Part shown: piece by piece, positions 18,814 to 27,638 of the stretch
How the letters are laid out: each line of letters opens with the position of its first letter
Position numbering within the stretch: the first letter of the stretch is position 1
Assembly: GCF_017426725.1 (NCBI RefSeq)
Contig: NZ_JAERMS010000002.1
Span: 112,204-176,203, forward strand
Reading direction: 5' to 3'
From: Prevotella illustrans
GTDB lineage: Bacteria; Bacteroidota; Bacteroidia; Bacteroidales; Bacteroidaceae
Length of the DNA stretch: 64,000 nt
Program-made: the position numbers and the translations under genes
The notes under the pieces: model-generated
What the model was told of the DNA's origin: nothing
Databases searched by the model: none
Seen by the model: the letters and a program-made list of their open reading frames with translations, nothing else

Positions 18814-19551
18814 TTATTCCGAAGCCTCTTCCGGCTTCATGTTGGTATATACTGTCTGAACATCATCAAACTCTTCAAGTCTCTCCACCATTTTATCTAT
18901 GGTTTCACGTTCCTCTGCTGTTACGTCTTTCAAGTCGTTAGGGATGTAGGTAAATTCTGCACCGGTAACTTCGAAACCTTCAGCCTCAAGATGTTTCTGG
19001 ATGTCTCCGAAGCTCTTAGGATCGCCATAAATGGTTATTTCGTTAGCTTCTTCATCCTCGTCATATTCATCTTCCACGCCATAATCAATGAGATCAAGAA
19101 TCATCTCATCCATATCCAGACCGTCTTTCTTCTTAAAAGTAAACACGCTCTTATGATCAAACAGGAATGATAAACTGCCTGTCGTACCCATATTGCCATT
19201 AAACTTATTGAAGATGGAACGGACATCAGCTACCGTGCGAGTCGTATTATCTGTCAAAGTATCTACAAATACCGCAACACCATGAGGACCATAACCTTCA
19301 TACGTCACTTCCTTGTATTCACTCTGATCCTTACCCATCGCATTCTTAATGGCACGCTCAATATTGTCTTTCGGCATATTCTCGCGCTTGCAGTTTGCGA
19401 TCAGCGCACGTAGTGTGGGATTGTTCTCCGGTTCAGGACCACCAGCCTTTACTGCGATAGCAATCTGTTTACCTAATTTCGTAAATGTACGAGCCATGTG
19501 GCCCCATCTTTTCATTTTCGTTGCTTTACGATACTCAAATGCTCTTCCCAT
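18814..19551 (-). CDS. yebC: YebC/PmpR family protein
   Basis: The 245-residue protein begins MGRAFEYRKATKMKRWGHMAR and has the family marks GGPEPENNPTLR, KRENMPKDNIERAIKNA, YEGYGPHGVAVFV and NRTVADVRSIFNK-like NTTRTVADVRSIFNKFNG. Members were described as transcription regulators and more recently linked to ribosome rescue at difficult sequences. An acidic insert (EDEYDEDEEANE) is present. It follows pheT by 55 bp and is likely in one transcript with it. Confidence 0.93.
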   Translation of the reverse strand: MGRAFEYRKATKMKRWGHMARTFTKLGKQIAIAVKAGGPEPENNPTLRALIANCKRENMPKDNIERAIKNAMGKDQSEYKEVTYEGYGPHGVAVFVDTLTDNTTRTVADVRSIFNKFNGNMGTTGSLSFLFDHKSVFTFKKKDGLDMDEMILDLIDYGVEDEYDEDEEANEITIYGDPKSFGDIQKHLEAEGFEVTGAEFTYIPNDLKDVTAEERETIDKMVERLEEFDDVQTVYTNMKPEEASE

Positions 19552-19606
19552 TGGAATAATTATTTATTAAGTTTTACTATTTCCGTTTTATTCGTCCTAC
19601 GACACA

Positions 19607-22075
19607 TTACCTCAATTGCGCATTCAACTTTCCTGTAAGGTTCGCAATCAGTTTCGTCATGATTGCGTCAATCTGTTTGTCGTTAAGTGTCTTCTGTTCA
19701 TCCTGTAGAATAAAGTTCACGGCATAACTCTTTTTGCCGACCGGAAGGTTTTTTCCTTCATACACGTCAAAAAGTTCTACACGCTTCAATAGTTTCTTCT
19801 CGGTTTGTCGGGCAATATCTTCTATTTGCTTGAAAGAAACATTCTTGTCAATAAGAAGCGCCAAATCACGGCTGACAGAAGGAAACTTACTAATCTCCGC
19901 AAAGACAACTTCATGCTTGCGGACAGCCTTCATGAGGACGGTCCAATGAATATCGGCAAAATAGACATCATTGTCAATGTCAAAAGCTTTACGAATTGCG
20001 ACATCCAGAATGCCTAGCTCGGCAATCACCTGACCGTTTCTGGTTTCAAAACGGATAGACTTGGAGAAGACATTATTATCATTTTCCTTCACAGACAACA
20101 TATCCGATGCCAGACCAACACGTGCAAAAATATTCTGCACATAAGCCTTCAACTCATAGAAATTGCTGTTCTCGTCGGGATGTATCCAGCTGCCGACTAC
20201 CCGTTTTCCCGTTACCCACAAGCCTAAATGCTTATCTTGTTTGTAAGCTTTTATTGGTTCCTCCGCAGTCCATCTCTCTTTTACAAAGCTATAGGTATTA
20301 CCAAATTCAAAGAATTTTAAATTCGGATTCTTACGGTTCGCGTTGCGAACAATACTTTCCAAACCACCAAAAAGAATGCTTTGCCGCATCACGCCTAAGT
20401 CGGCGCTCAATGGATTCATCACTTTCACGGTAGAAAATTCAGGATAGGCGTTCAAATCCAACCCTGTGTAATACGAAGCCTTCGACAGAGAATTGTTAAG
20501 AATCTCATTAAATCCACAGCCAACAAGCTGCTCGCTAACGATATTCTCAACGCGATATACGTGATCTTCCTCACCCTGGACTGTCAGCGAACTCTTCAAC
20601 CGGGTAGGAATTTCTACGTTATTATAACCATAAATACGCAATATGTCCTCAACAACATCACACGGGCGCTGCACGTCTACTCGGTATGCCGGCACGGTAA
20701 GCCGTAAGCCTTCTTCTGTTTCGGCCGTGATGGTCATTTCAAGATTAGTCAGAATATTCTTAATTGTGTCCGTTCCGATTTCCTTGCCGATCAATGTCTT
20801 TACGTAATCATATTTCAAGAATACCTCAAAGTCATTCATCTTAACCGGATATACATCTTTTATATCCATGCTGATTTTGCCACCGGCCAACTCCTTGCAA
20901 AGAATCGCGGCCTGCTTCAAGGCGTATATCTGACCGTTAGGATCAATACCACGCTCAAATCTGAAGGAAGAATCCGTGGAAAGTCCATGTCTACGGGCAC
21001 TCTTGCGAATCCATGTCGGATGGAAGTAGGCGCTTTCGAGAACAACGTTACGTGTCGTTTCATAGGTACCACTCCCCTTTCCTCCAAATACGCCCGCTAT
21101 GCACATCGGTTCGTTTGCGTTGCAAATACTCAGGTCGTGAGTTCCTAATTCATGCTCTTCACCGTCTAAGGTAACGAACTTTGTTCCTTCAGGTTGCGTT
21201 CGTACAACAATCTTATGACCTTCTACCATGTCGGCGTCAAAGCAGTGCATAGGTTGACCGTAGGCCATCATGATATAGTTTGTGATATCAACGATATTAT
21301 TGATAGGGCGTAGGCCGATAACGCGAAGTTTATTCCGGAGCCATTCCGGACTCTCTTTTACTTCACAATCAGTTATGCTGACACAGGCATAACGCCGACA
21401 GGCTTCCGTATTCTCTATTTCAACATCAATGGGCAAGTCATGATTATCAACGGCAAAGCCGGAACAATCAGGACGATGCAAACTTGTTTCATAACCGTTT
21501 TGCTTGAGCCACGCGTACAGATCACGGGCTACGCCATAATGACTCAACGCGTCGGCACGATTGGCCGTGATGTCTATTTCCATCAGCCAGTCACTCTCCA
21601 AATGATAATAAGAGGCTGCCGGCGTACCGACAACCGCGTCTTCCGGCAAGACAATGATTCCGGCATGATCGGTACCGATGCCAATCTCATCTTCAGCACA
21701 AATCATACCAAAGCTGTCAACGCCCCGCAGTTTGCTTCTCTTAATCGTAAAACTCGAGTCGCCATCATAAAGTACGCATCCTAAGTCTGCTACGATGACT
21801 TTCTGCCCGGCTGCCACATTCGGCGCCCCACAGACGATCTGTTGAGCTTCGCCGCGTCCAAGATCAACAGTCGTAACATGTAAATGATCAGAATTGGGAT
21901 GGGGCTCACAGGTTAATACCTGACCTACATAAAGCCCCTGAAGACCGCCTTTAATACTTTGAACCTCTTCCAATGCGCCTACTTCAAGGCCACACGAGGT
22001 CAGCGCGTCCGCTGTTTGCTGTGGCGTCAAGTCGAAGTCGACATACTCTTTAAGCCATTTGTAAGAAATATTCAT
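19607..22075 (-). CDS. pheT: Phenylalanyl-tRNA synthetase beta subunit
   Basis: The 822-residue subunit contains the N-terminal tRNA-binding EMAP-like domain (VGQVLTCEPHPNSDHLHVTTVDLG, residues about 45-150), the B3/B4 editing region, a B5 domain, and the C-terminal FDX-ACB anticodon-binding domain (AEISKFPSVSRDLALLID onward). It pairs with PheS, which is not in this window. Start MNISYKWLKEYVDFDL is typical. A strong promoter is at 22110-22140; yebC follows downstream. Confidence 0.97.
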   Translation of the reverse strand: MNISYKWLKEYVDFDLTPQQTADALTSCGLEVGALEEVQSIKGGLQGLYVGQVLTCEPHPNSDHLHVTTVDLGRGEAQQIVCGAPNVAAGQKVIVADLGCVLYDGDSSFTIKRSKLRGVDSFGMICAEDEIGIGTDHAGIIVLPEDAVVGTPAASYYHLESDWLMEIDITANRADALSHYGVARDLYAWLKQNGYETSLHRPDCSGFAVDNHDLPIDVEIENTEACRRYACVSITDCEVKESPEWLRNKLRVIGLRPINNIVDITNYIMMAYGQPMHCFDADMVEGHKIVVRTQPEGTKFVTLDGEEHELGTHDLSICNANEPMCIAGVFGGKGSGTYETTRNVVLESAYFHPTWIRKSARRHGLSTDSSFRFERGIDPNGQIYALKQAAILCKELAGGKISMDIKDVYPVKMNDFEVFLKYDYVKTLIGKEIGTDTIKNILTNLEMTITAETEEGLRLTVPAYRVDVQRPCDVVEDILRIYGYNNVEIPTRLKSSLTVQGEEDHVYRVENIVSEQLVGCGFNEILNNSLSKASYYTGLDLNAYPEFSTVKVMNPLSADLGVMRQSILFGGLESIVRNANRKNPNLKFFEFGNTYSFVKERWTAEEPIKAYKQDKHLGLWVTGKRVVGSWIHPDENSNFYELKAYVQNIFARVGLASDMLSVKENDNNVFSKSIRFETRNGQVIAELGILDVAIRKAFDIDNDVYFADIHWTVLMKAVRKHEVVFAEISKFPSVSRDLALLIDKNVSFKQIEDIARQTEKKLLKRVELFDVYEGKNLPVGKKSYAVNFILQDEQKTLNDKQIDAIMTKLIANLTGKLNAQLR

Positions 22076-22109
22076 TATAATGATTTTTTATGTATTCACA
22101 AAAGCGATG

Positions 22110-22140
22110 CAAAAATACGAATTTTCCGGCAGCTAACAAA
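22110..22140 (-). promoter_or_regulatory. Promoter of pheT-yebC
   Basis: Reverse-strand TATTTTTG (22110-22117) and TTTG (22137-22140) lie 19 bp apart, about 35 bp upstream of the pheT ATG. Confidence 0.78.
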
Positions 22141-22192
22141 ATGTATATAGAATTTAATTCATGCCCCTCTCACACATCGTACACGGGCAGAA

Positions 22193-23761
22193 TCATGATT
22201 CCAAATAGCTTGCGCAAGCCTCGGCGCAACGCTCGCCATCAATACCGGCCGACACGATTCCACCGGCATAACCGGCTCCTTCGCCACAGGGGAAAAGCCC
22301 TTGCAGGGTGACATGTTGAAGGGATTCCCGGTCGCGAACAATGCGCACGGGCGACGATGTTCGCGTTTCGGTAGCAATCAGAACAGCCTCGTTCGTCAAA
22401 AAGCCATGACTGCGTTTGCCAAATTCGCGAAATCCCTGTTGCAGCCTTTCTGTCACCATCTTCGGCAACCAAAAATGAAGCGGACTTGCGATCAGTCCCG
22501 GAGCATAACTACTTTTGGGTAAATCGGCACTCAATTTACCATTCACAAAATCGACCATACGCTGGGCCGGAGCCGTTTGCCGCATGTTGCCGTTTATCCA
22601 GCAAAGTTTTTCCACCTCTTCCTGAAACCGCATGACTGCCAATACGTCTGATGGGTCGCCCACATCCTCGGGATGAATTTCGACCACCATGCCACTGTTG
22701 CTCCACGCCGTACCACGATTGCTCGGACTCATTCCGTTGACCACAATCTGTTGCTTGTCTGTCGCCGCGGGAATGACAAATCCTCCCGGACACATGCAAA
22801 AACTATAAACTCCGCGGCCATCAATCTGCGTCACGAACGAATATTCAGCGGCGGGGAGATATTTGCCACGCCCCTGACGGTTATGATACTGAATCTGATC
22901 GATCAAGTGCGACGGATGTTCCAATCTGACACCCACGGCAATGCCTTTCGATTCCATCGCGACATGACTCTCATGCAGATAGCGATATACGTCACGGGCG
23001 CTATGACCGGTAGCCAGAATAACCGGCCCACGAAACGTTTCTTCGGAATGATCGGCTAAATTCACAGCCTCAATGCCGACAACAGTTTCCTTGGCAACCA
23101 GCAACCCCGTCATTTTGGTTTGAAAATGAACTTCGCCGCCACATTCGATAATCGTATTGCGCATGTTTTCTATTACCCGTGGCAACTTGTCCGTTCCGAT
23201 ATGCGGATGCGCGTCCGACAAGATAGAGGTCGAGGCTCCGTGCTGACAAAACACGTTCAGAATCTTATCCACACTTCCCCGTTTCTTACTGCGTGTATAT
23301 AGTTTGCCGTCAGAATAAGCGCCGGCACCTCCCTCACCAAAGCAATAATTACTTTCGGAATCAACCTGATGGGTCTTGGTAATAAGCGAAAGATCCTTTT
23401 TCCGCGCCCTTACATCCTTACCACGCTCAACCACGATGGGCCGATAACCCAATTCTATGAGCCTAAGCGACGCAAACAGCCCTCCCGGTCCCTCTCCTAC
23501 CACGACTACCCGCGGCTTATCGCCGACATACGGATAAGCCGTCGGAACATACATGTCGTCCTGTGGAAGCTCATTGATATAAACACGCAGTTTAAGATTC
23601 ACAAAAATAGTACGCTGGCGTGCATCAATACTGCGTTTAAGCACACGCACATGATTGATGGTGCGCCTATCCATCCCTTTATCTTTAGCTAAGTAATCGG
23701 CTATCGCGTCTTCCGAAGCGGCTTGTTGCGGCAAAACCCGCACTTGATATTCTTCTATCAT
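22193..23761 (-). CDS. FAD-dependent oxidoreductase, COG2509 type
   Basis: The 522-residue flavoprotein has an N-terminal charged domain (residues about 1-85), the dinucleotide-binding VVVVGEGPGGLFASLRLIELG, VVERGKDVRARKKD, the family motif SNYCFGEGGAGAYSDGKLYTR, ILATGHSARDVY and the C-terminal FAD motif GLFPCGEGAGYAGGIVSAGIDG. Members are annotated as uncharacterised FAD-dependent dehydrogenases; the reaction is unknown. I chose the ATG at 23761 because an ATG at 23779 overlaps the -7 box TATCTTTG (23766-23773). That leaves almost no 5' leader. Confidence 0.88.
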   Translation of the reverse strand: MIEEYQVRVLPQQAASEDAIADYLAKDKGMDRRTINHVRVLKRSIDARQRTIFVNLKLRVYINELPQDDMYVPTAYPYVGDKPRVVVVGEGPGGLFASLRLIELGYRPIVVERGKDVRARKKDLSLITKTHQVDSESNYCFGEGGAGAYSDGKLYTRSKKRGSVDKILNVFCQHGASTSILSDAHPHIGTDKLPRVIENMRNTIIECGGEVHFQTKMTGLLVAKETVVGIEAVNLADHSEETFRGPVILATGHSARDVYRYLHESHVAMESKGIAVGVRLEHPSHLIDQIQYHNRQGRGKYLPAAEYSFVTQIDGRGVYSFCMCPGGFVIPAATDKQQIVVNGMSPSNRGTAWSNSGMVVEIHPEDVGDPSDVLAVMRFQEEVEKLCWINGNMRQTAPAQRMVDFVNGKLSADLPKSSYAPGLIASPLHFWLPKMVTERLQQGFREFGKRSHGFLTNEAVLIATETRTSSPVRIVRDRESLQHVTLQGLFPCGEGAGYAGGIVSAGIDGERCAEACASYLES

Positions 23762-23765
23762 GATG

Positions 23766-23773
23766 CAAAGATA
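23766..23773 (-). promoter_or_regulatory. -7 element abutting the FAD-protein start
   Basis: Reverse-strand TATCTTTG ends 4 bp before the ATG at 23761, so transcription would begin at or very near the start codon. Confidence 0.5.
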
Positions 23774-23875
23774 ATACATTATTTATAATTAGCTTCCCTA
23801 CTCTTGGCTTATTCCGGCATATAAAATCCACGACGCAGATTTGGAATTGTCGCCGGAAACGGTATATTTGCATTT

Positions 23876-24079
23876 GAGGCAGTTGGCGATGGCTGCGGTC
23901 TGGACAGCGAAATGACAGAGGCGCAGATCGATTTTCTCGCAGAGATGATGCCTCTGAACATCGAGGCTCGCTATCCTTCATACAAAGAACAACTTGCCAA
24001 GGCTCTTTCGCCCGAACGGTGTAGAGAAATGATCAGTAAAACCAATGAAATGAAACTATGGATAAACAGAAAGCTATAG
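23876..24079 (+). pseudogene. HEPN domain protein, C-terminal remnant
   Basis: The frame reads EAVGDGCGLDSEMTEAQIDFLAEM, then MPLNIEARYPSYKEQLAKAL and MISKTNEMKLWINRKL before TAG. This matches the C-terminal half of minimal HEPN proteins (typical -LNIEARYPSYKE-). The N-terminal half, including the usual RxxxxH region, is absent; upstream frames give only weak, out-of-frame fragments. It overlaps the MNT gene by 22 bp, the classic HEPN-MNT arrangement, so this is a decayed toxin-antitoxin module. Confidence 0.7.
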
Positions 24080-24354
24080 AAATCGTGAAACGTTACAAAG
24101 CAGAAATCGAACCGTGGATAAATCCCACGGCAGTATATCTTTATGGTTCGTACAGCCGTGATGAGGCACGCGAAGACAGTGACATCGACGTGGCCGTGGT
24201 CGTGAGCGATTTGAAAGCAGACTGGCTGGCCATCATGCCGCAACTGTGGAAAGCCGGTTGGAAAGTGAGCAGTCTGATAGAACCGGTGCTCATCAATGAG
24301 GCTCATCCTTCACCGCTCTACGAAGCCGTAAGGCGAGACGGTGTCGCCGTCTGA
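24058..24354 (+). CDS. MNT-type nucleotidyltransferase (antitoxin-like)
   Basis: The 98-residue protein has the minimal nucleotidyltransferase core: YLYGSYSRDEAREDSDIDVAVVV, i.e. GSxxRxxxxxxSDID with metal-binding aspartates. Such MNT proteins pair with HEPN RNases and in some systems add AMP to the toxin. Here the partner gene immediately upstream (overlapping) is truncated, so the MNT copy may be an orphan. The reading frame is intact. A perfect hairpin terminator follows at 24376. Confidence 0.85.
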   Translation: MDKQKAIEIVKRYKAEIEPWINPTAVYLYGSYSRDEAREDSDIDVAVVVSDLKADWLAIMPQLWKAGWKVSSLIEPVLINEAHPSPLYEAVRRDGVAV

Positions 24355-24375
24355 TAAATCCCTCACACATTTATC

Positions 24376-24411
24376 CGTCCCACGCTCCAATCAAAAGCGT
24401 GGGACGATTGT
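24376..24411 (+). terminator. Terminator of the HEPN/MNT unit
   Basis: CGTCCCACGCT and AGCGTGGGACG form an 11-bp perfect stem followed by ATTGTTTT. Confidence 0.8.
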
Positions 24412-24473
24412 TTTCTACCGTCAGCAAGATTTTAGGTTTCCGTCGTGTGGCGGTCAGTGCTGACAGAGCCACA

Positions 24474-24504
24474 TTCCATTCATCCGAGGGGCGGATGAAT
24501 GGAA
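24474..24504. repeat. Perfect 13-bp stem hairpin
   Basis: TTCCATTCATCCG and CGGATGAATGGAA flank the loop AGGGG. No T run follows and no gene ends here, so its role is unclear. Confidence 0.6.
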
Positions 24505-24556
24505 AACCAGAATATGGCATCATTGAGATTTGTCCCCCTCGAAAATTCTACTAAGC

Positions 24557-24929
24557 CCTGAATTATCTTTACATATACCATCAAAAAAGTGGTATTATTC
24601 TGAAAAAGAAAAGACTTGGGCGCAAATAAGCGATTGTAGAGCAATTTTATAAAGTACTGGTTATCAACATATTGTGCTTTTTAGGGTGTTTCTCTCTCGC
24701 TTTTTTACCTTTAATAGCTATGCTTTTAGGCCGCAATCGCAGCCCTTTCACTGACAAAAAGCTATGCTTTGACAGCGTAATCGCTATGCTTTGAGTCGAT
24801 AAAAGGATAGTTTTTGTCACAAAAGGGTATCAAAATCGGCAAAGCGAAGGATTTTTTCGCCATGCCGGCAGCTGGATGACGTGTTGCGGAAGTGTTAAAA
24901 TCAGGTAGTTTTTTCTAACAAAATCACGG
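24557..24929 (-). repeat. Dispersed ~370-bp non-coding repeat, copy B
   Basis: The block is an inverted copy of the 9037-9408 element, running from CCTGAATTATCTTTACATA to AACAAAATCACGG. It keeps the AAAGCATAGC decamers (as GCTATGCTTT), GAAAAAGAAAAGACTTGGGCG and TGTTGCGGAAGTGTTAAAAT. It fills most of the gene-free stretch between the MNT gene and thrA. No coding frame is conserved. Confidence 0.85.
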
Positions 24930-24985
24930 AGTTAGGATGGGGTTACTGCCTGTTTGCGTGTATGTTTGAAAATATAAACAAAATT

Positions 24986-25017
24986 TTTGGTATTATTTCA
25001 GAATATTAGTAGCTTTG
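24986..25017 (+). promoter_or_regulatory. Promoter of the threonine operon
   Basis: TTTG (24986-24989) and TAGCTTTG (25010-25017) are 20 bp apart. The thrA ATG is at 25192, which leaves a 5' leader of about 170 nt. The leader contains an AAAAGTgaaACTTTT hairpin and a possible 10-codon ORF (25145-25177, MNSPVCRRVL), but no Thr/Ile-rich leader peptide and no riboswitch that I recognise. Confidence 0.7.
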
Positions 25018-25191
25018 CAAAAATTAATCAAAAGTGAAACTTTTGTGTGGCGAATTGTCGATTTAGAAGAGACGACGCGGCCTTTGTTCGGCTGAAGTGT
25101 TTCTCGCTGAATCTGAAATTCCTGCGGAAACGTTTTACACGAGTATGAATTCCCCTGTTTGTCGAAGGGTATTATAAAAATTATTACAGAG

Positions 25192-27627
25192 ATGAAAGTA
25201 TTAAAATTTGGCGGAACATCCGTTGGTTCCGTAAAGAGCATTCTGAGCTTAAAGAAAATCGTAGAGAAAGAAGCGCGTCAGCAACCTGTCATTGTCGTGG
25301 TGAGCGCCTTGGGTGGCATGACCGATAAATTGTTGTATACGGCACAATTAGCCTTGAACGGAGACCAAGGTTGGAAAACAGAATTCGACGCAATGGTGGA
25401 CCGCCATCACAAAATGATTGATACGATTATCTCTGATCCCTCCAGTCGGGAAAATCTTTTCAATACGGTAGATTCCCTTTTGGATCAATTGAAAAGCATT
25501 TATTTCGGCGTATTCCTGATTCATGATCTGAGCGAAAAAACGCAAGACGCCATCGTCAGCTACGGAGAGCGCTTGAGCTCGAATATCGTAGCTACGCTCA
25601 TCAAGGGCACTAAATGGTTTGACTCGCGCGATTTTATCAAAACGGAGCGTGTCAACGATAAACACACGCTGGACAGTGAACTCACGTATAAACTTGTCAA
25701 AAAGGCCTTTGCCGACCTACCCCGCGTCTCGCTCGTGCCGGGATTTATCAGTCGGGACAAGACAACCGAAAGAACCACCAATTTAGGCCGTGGCGGTTCG
25801 GATTATACCGCGGCAATAATAGCTGCGGCACTCAATGCCGAGTGTCTGGAAATATGGACCGACGTAGACGGTTTTATGACTGCAGATCCGAAGGTTATCA
25901 AGACGGCCTACACCATCAACGAGTTGAGCTACATCGAGGCGATGGAGCTTTGCAACTTCGGCGCCAAGGTAATTTATCCGCCAACGATCTACCCCGTCTG
26001 TGTCAAGAATATTCCCATCAAAGTCAAGAACACGTTCAACCCCGACAATTCCGGGACCGTCATCAAGCAAAAGGCGGAGAATGACCGCAAGCCCATCAGG
26101 GGTATATCCAGTATCAGCGGCACGACGCTCATCACCGTGACCGGACTCTCCATGGTGGGCGTGCGAGGCGTCAACCGCCGAATCTTCACTACCTTGGCCG
26201 ATAATGGAATCAGCGTGTTCATGGTATCACAAGCCTCGTCGGAGAACTCCACCTCTATCGGCGTGAGAGACCAGGACGCGAAGCGAGCCGTGGAAGTGCT
26301 GAACAAGGAATATGAGAAAGAGATTGAAACGGGCGCCATGTTTCCCATGCACGCCGAAAGCAATTTGGCCACGATAGCGATTGTCGGTGAAAATATGAAA
26401 CACACGCCGGGTATAGCCGGCAAACTCTTTGGCACGTTAGGCCGAAGTGGTGTCAGCGTAATAGCCTGTGCCCAGGGAGCTTCCGAAACCAATATCTCGT
26501 TTGTGGTAGAGGGGCAGTCGCTGCGAAAATCGCTTAATGTTCTCCACGATTCTTTCTTCCTTTCAGAATATAAAGTGCTCAATCTATTCATCTGTGGCGT
26601 TGGAACTGTCGGCGGCAAACTGCTTGAACAGATCAAGAGCCAATATGAAGAACTGAAAGAACGCTCGAGACTAAAGCTGAATGTCGTTGGGATAGCCAGT
26701 TCAAAGAAAGCCATCTTCAACAGAGATGGCATAGACCTGAATCATTATCACGAACTTCTCGAAGAATCAGAGCCCAGCAATGCGGAGAAATTGAAGACGA
26801 GTATTTTAGGAATGAATATCTTCAACAGCGTATTTGTAGACTGTACGGCCAGCAAGGATATAGCAAGTCTGTACCAAGACTTGCTGGAACACAATATCAG
26901 TATTATTGCGGCTAATAAGATTGCTGCTTCAAGTGAATATGAAAATTACGCACAGCTGAAGCAGACAGCTCTTCAACGTGGCGTATTGTTTAGGTTTGAA
27001 ACCAACGTAGGAGCCGGGCTCCCCATCATTGGCACCATCAATGATCTCAAACACTCCGGTGATAAGATTCTCAAAATTGAGGCCGTCTTGAGTGGGACGC
27101 TCAATTTCATATTCAATGAGCTTTCTGCAAAAGTTCCTTTTTCCGAAACGGTTCGTCGAGCCAAAGAACAAGGATATTCAGAACCGGATCCTCGCATAGA
27201 CCTAAGTGGTACCGATGTAGTCCGTAAACTCGTGATTTTAAGTCGCGAAGCAGGCTATCGAGTTGAACTAAGCGACGTGAAGAAAGAATTGTTTATCCCG
27301 TCAGACTTCTTCAACAGCACAGAAGAAGAGTTTTGGAAGAACCTGCCTTCTTTGGATGAATCCTTTGAACAGAAACGTAAAGAGCTCGAAGCACAAGGCA
27401 AGAAGTGGCGCTTTGTCGCAACCTTGGATCATGGAGAAACTCAGGTTGCACTGAAAGCTGTTGACCATAATCACCCCTTCTACAATCTGGAAGGTTCGAA
27501 TAACATTGTACTCCTCACGACCGAGCGTTATAAGGAATACCCCATGCAGATTCAAGGTTATGGCGCGGGGGCCAGCGTGACGGCTGCCGGTGTATTTGCA
27601 AACATCATGAGTATTGCAAACATTTAA
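25192..27627 (+). CDS. thrA: Bifunctional aspartate kinase / homoserine dehydrogenase
   Basis: The 811-residue fusion catalyses the first and third steps from aspartate to threonine. Residues 1-290 form the kinase (MKVLKFGGTSVGS, LGRGGSDYTAAIIAAAL). Two ACT regulatory domains follow around 310-450 (ITVTGLSMVGVRGV, IAIVGENMKHTPGIAGKLFG). The C-terminal dehydrogenase starts at LFICGVGTVGGKLLEQI near 455 and contains AANK and GAGLPIIGTINDL. The start at 25192 matches the conserved N-terminus. Regulation by threonine through the ACT pair is expected from family. Confidence 0.96.
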   Translation: MKVLKFGGTSVGSVKSILSLKKIVEKEARQQPVIVVVSALGGMTDKLLYTAQLALNGDQGWKTEFDAMVDRHHKMIDTIISDPSSRENLFNTVDSLLDQLKSIYFGVFLIHDLSEKTQDAIVSYGERLSSNIVATLIKGTKWFDSRDFIKTERVNDKHTLDSELTYKLVKKAFADLPRVSLVPGFISRDKTTERTTNLGRGGSDYTAAIIAAALNAECLEIWTDVDGFMTADPKVIKTAYTINELSYIEAMELCNFGAKVIYPPTIYPVCVKNIPIKVKNTFNPDNSGTVIKQKAENDRKPIRGISSISGTTLITVTGLSMVGVRGVNRRIFTTLADNGISVFMVSQASSENSTSIGVRDQDAKRAVEVLNKEYEKEIETGAMFPMHAESNLATIAIVGENMKHTPGIAGKLFGTLGRSGVSVIACAQGASETNISFVVEGQSLRKSLNVLHDSFFLSEYKVLNLFICGVGTVGGKLLEQIKSQYEELKERSRLKLNVVGIASSKKAIFNRDGIDLNHYHELLEESEPSNAEKLKTSILGMNIFNSVFVDCTASKDIASLYQDLLEHNISIIAANKIAASSEYENYAQLKQTALQRGVLFRFETNVGAGLPIIGTINDLKHSGDKILKIEAVLSGTLNFIFNELSAKVPFSETVRRAKEQGYSEPDPRIDLSGTDVVRKLVILSREAGYRVELSDVKKELFIPSDFFNSTEEEFWKNLPSLDESFEQKRKELEAQGKKWRFVATLDHGETQVALKAVDHNHPFYNLEGSNNIVLLTTERYKEYPMQIQGYGAGASVTAAGVFANIMSIANI

Positions 27628-27638
27628 GAAGTCGGCTT

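Noticed and set aside
23779..23981. Reverse-strand open frame 23685-23981
   Set aside because: It is the shadow of the HEPN remnant and the FAD-gene start, with no recognisable protein.
25145..25177. thrA leader peptide for attenuation
   Set aside because: The 10-codon frame (MNSPVCRRVL) has no threonine or isoleucine run, and no competing terminator hairpin was found.
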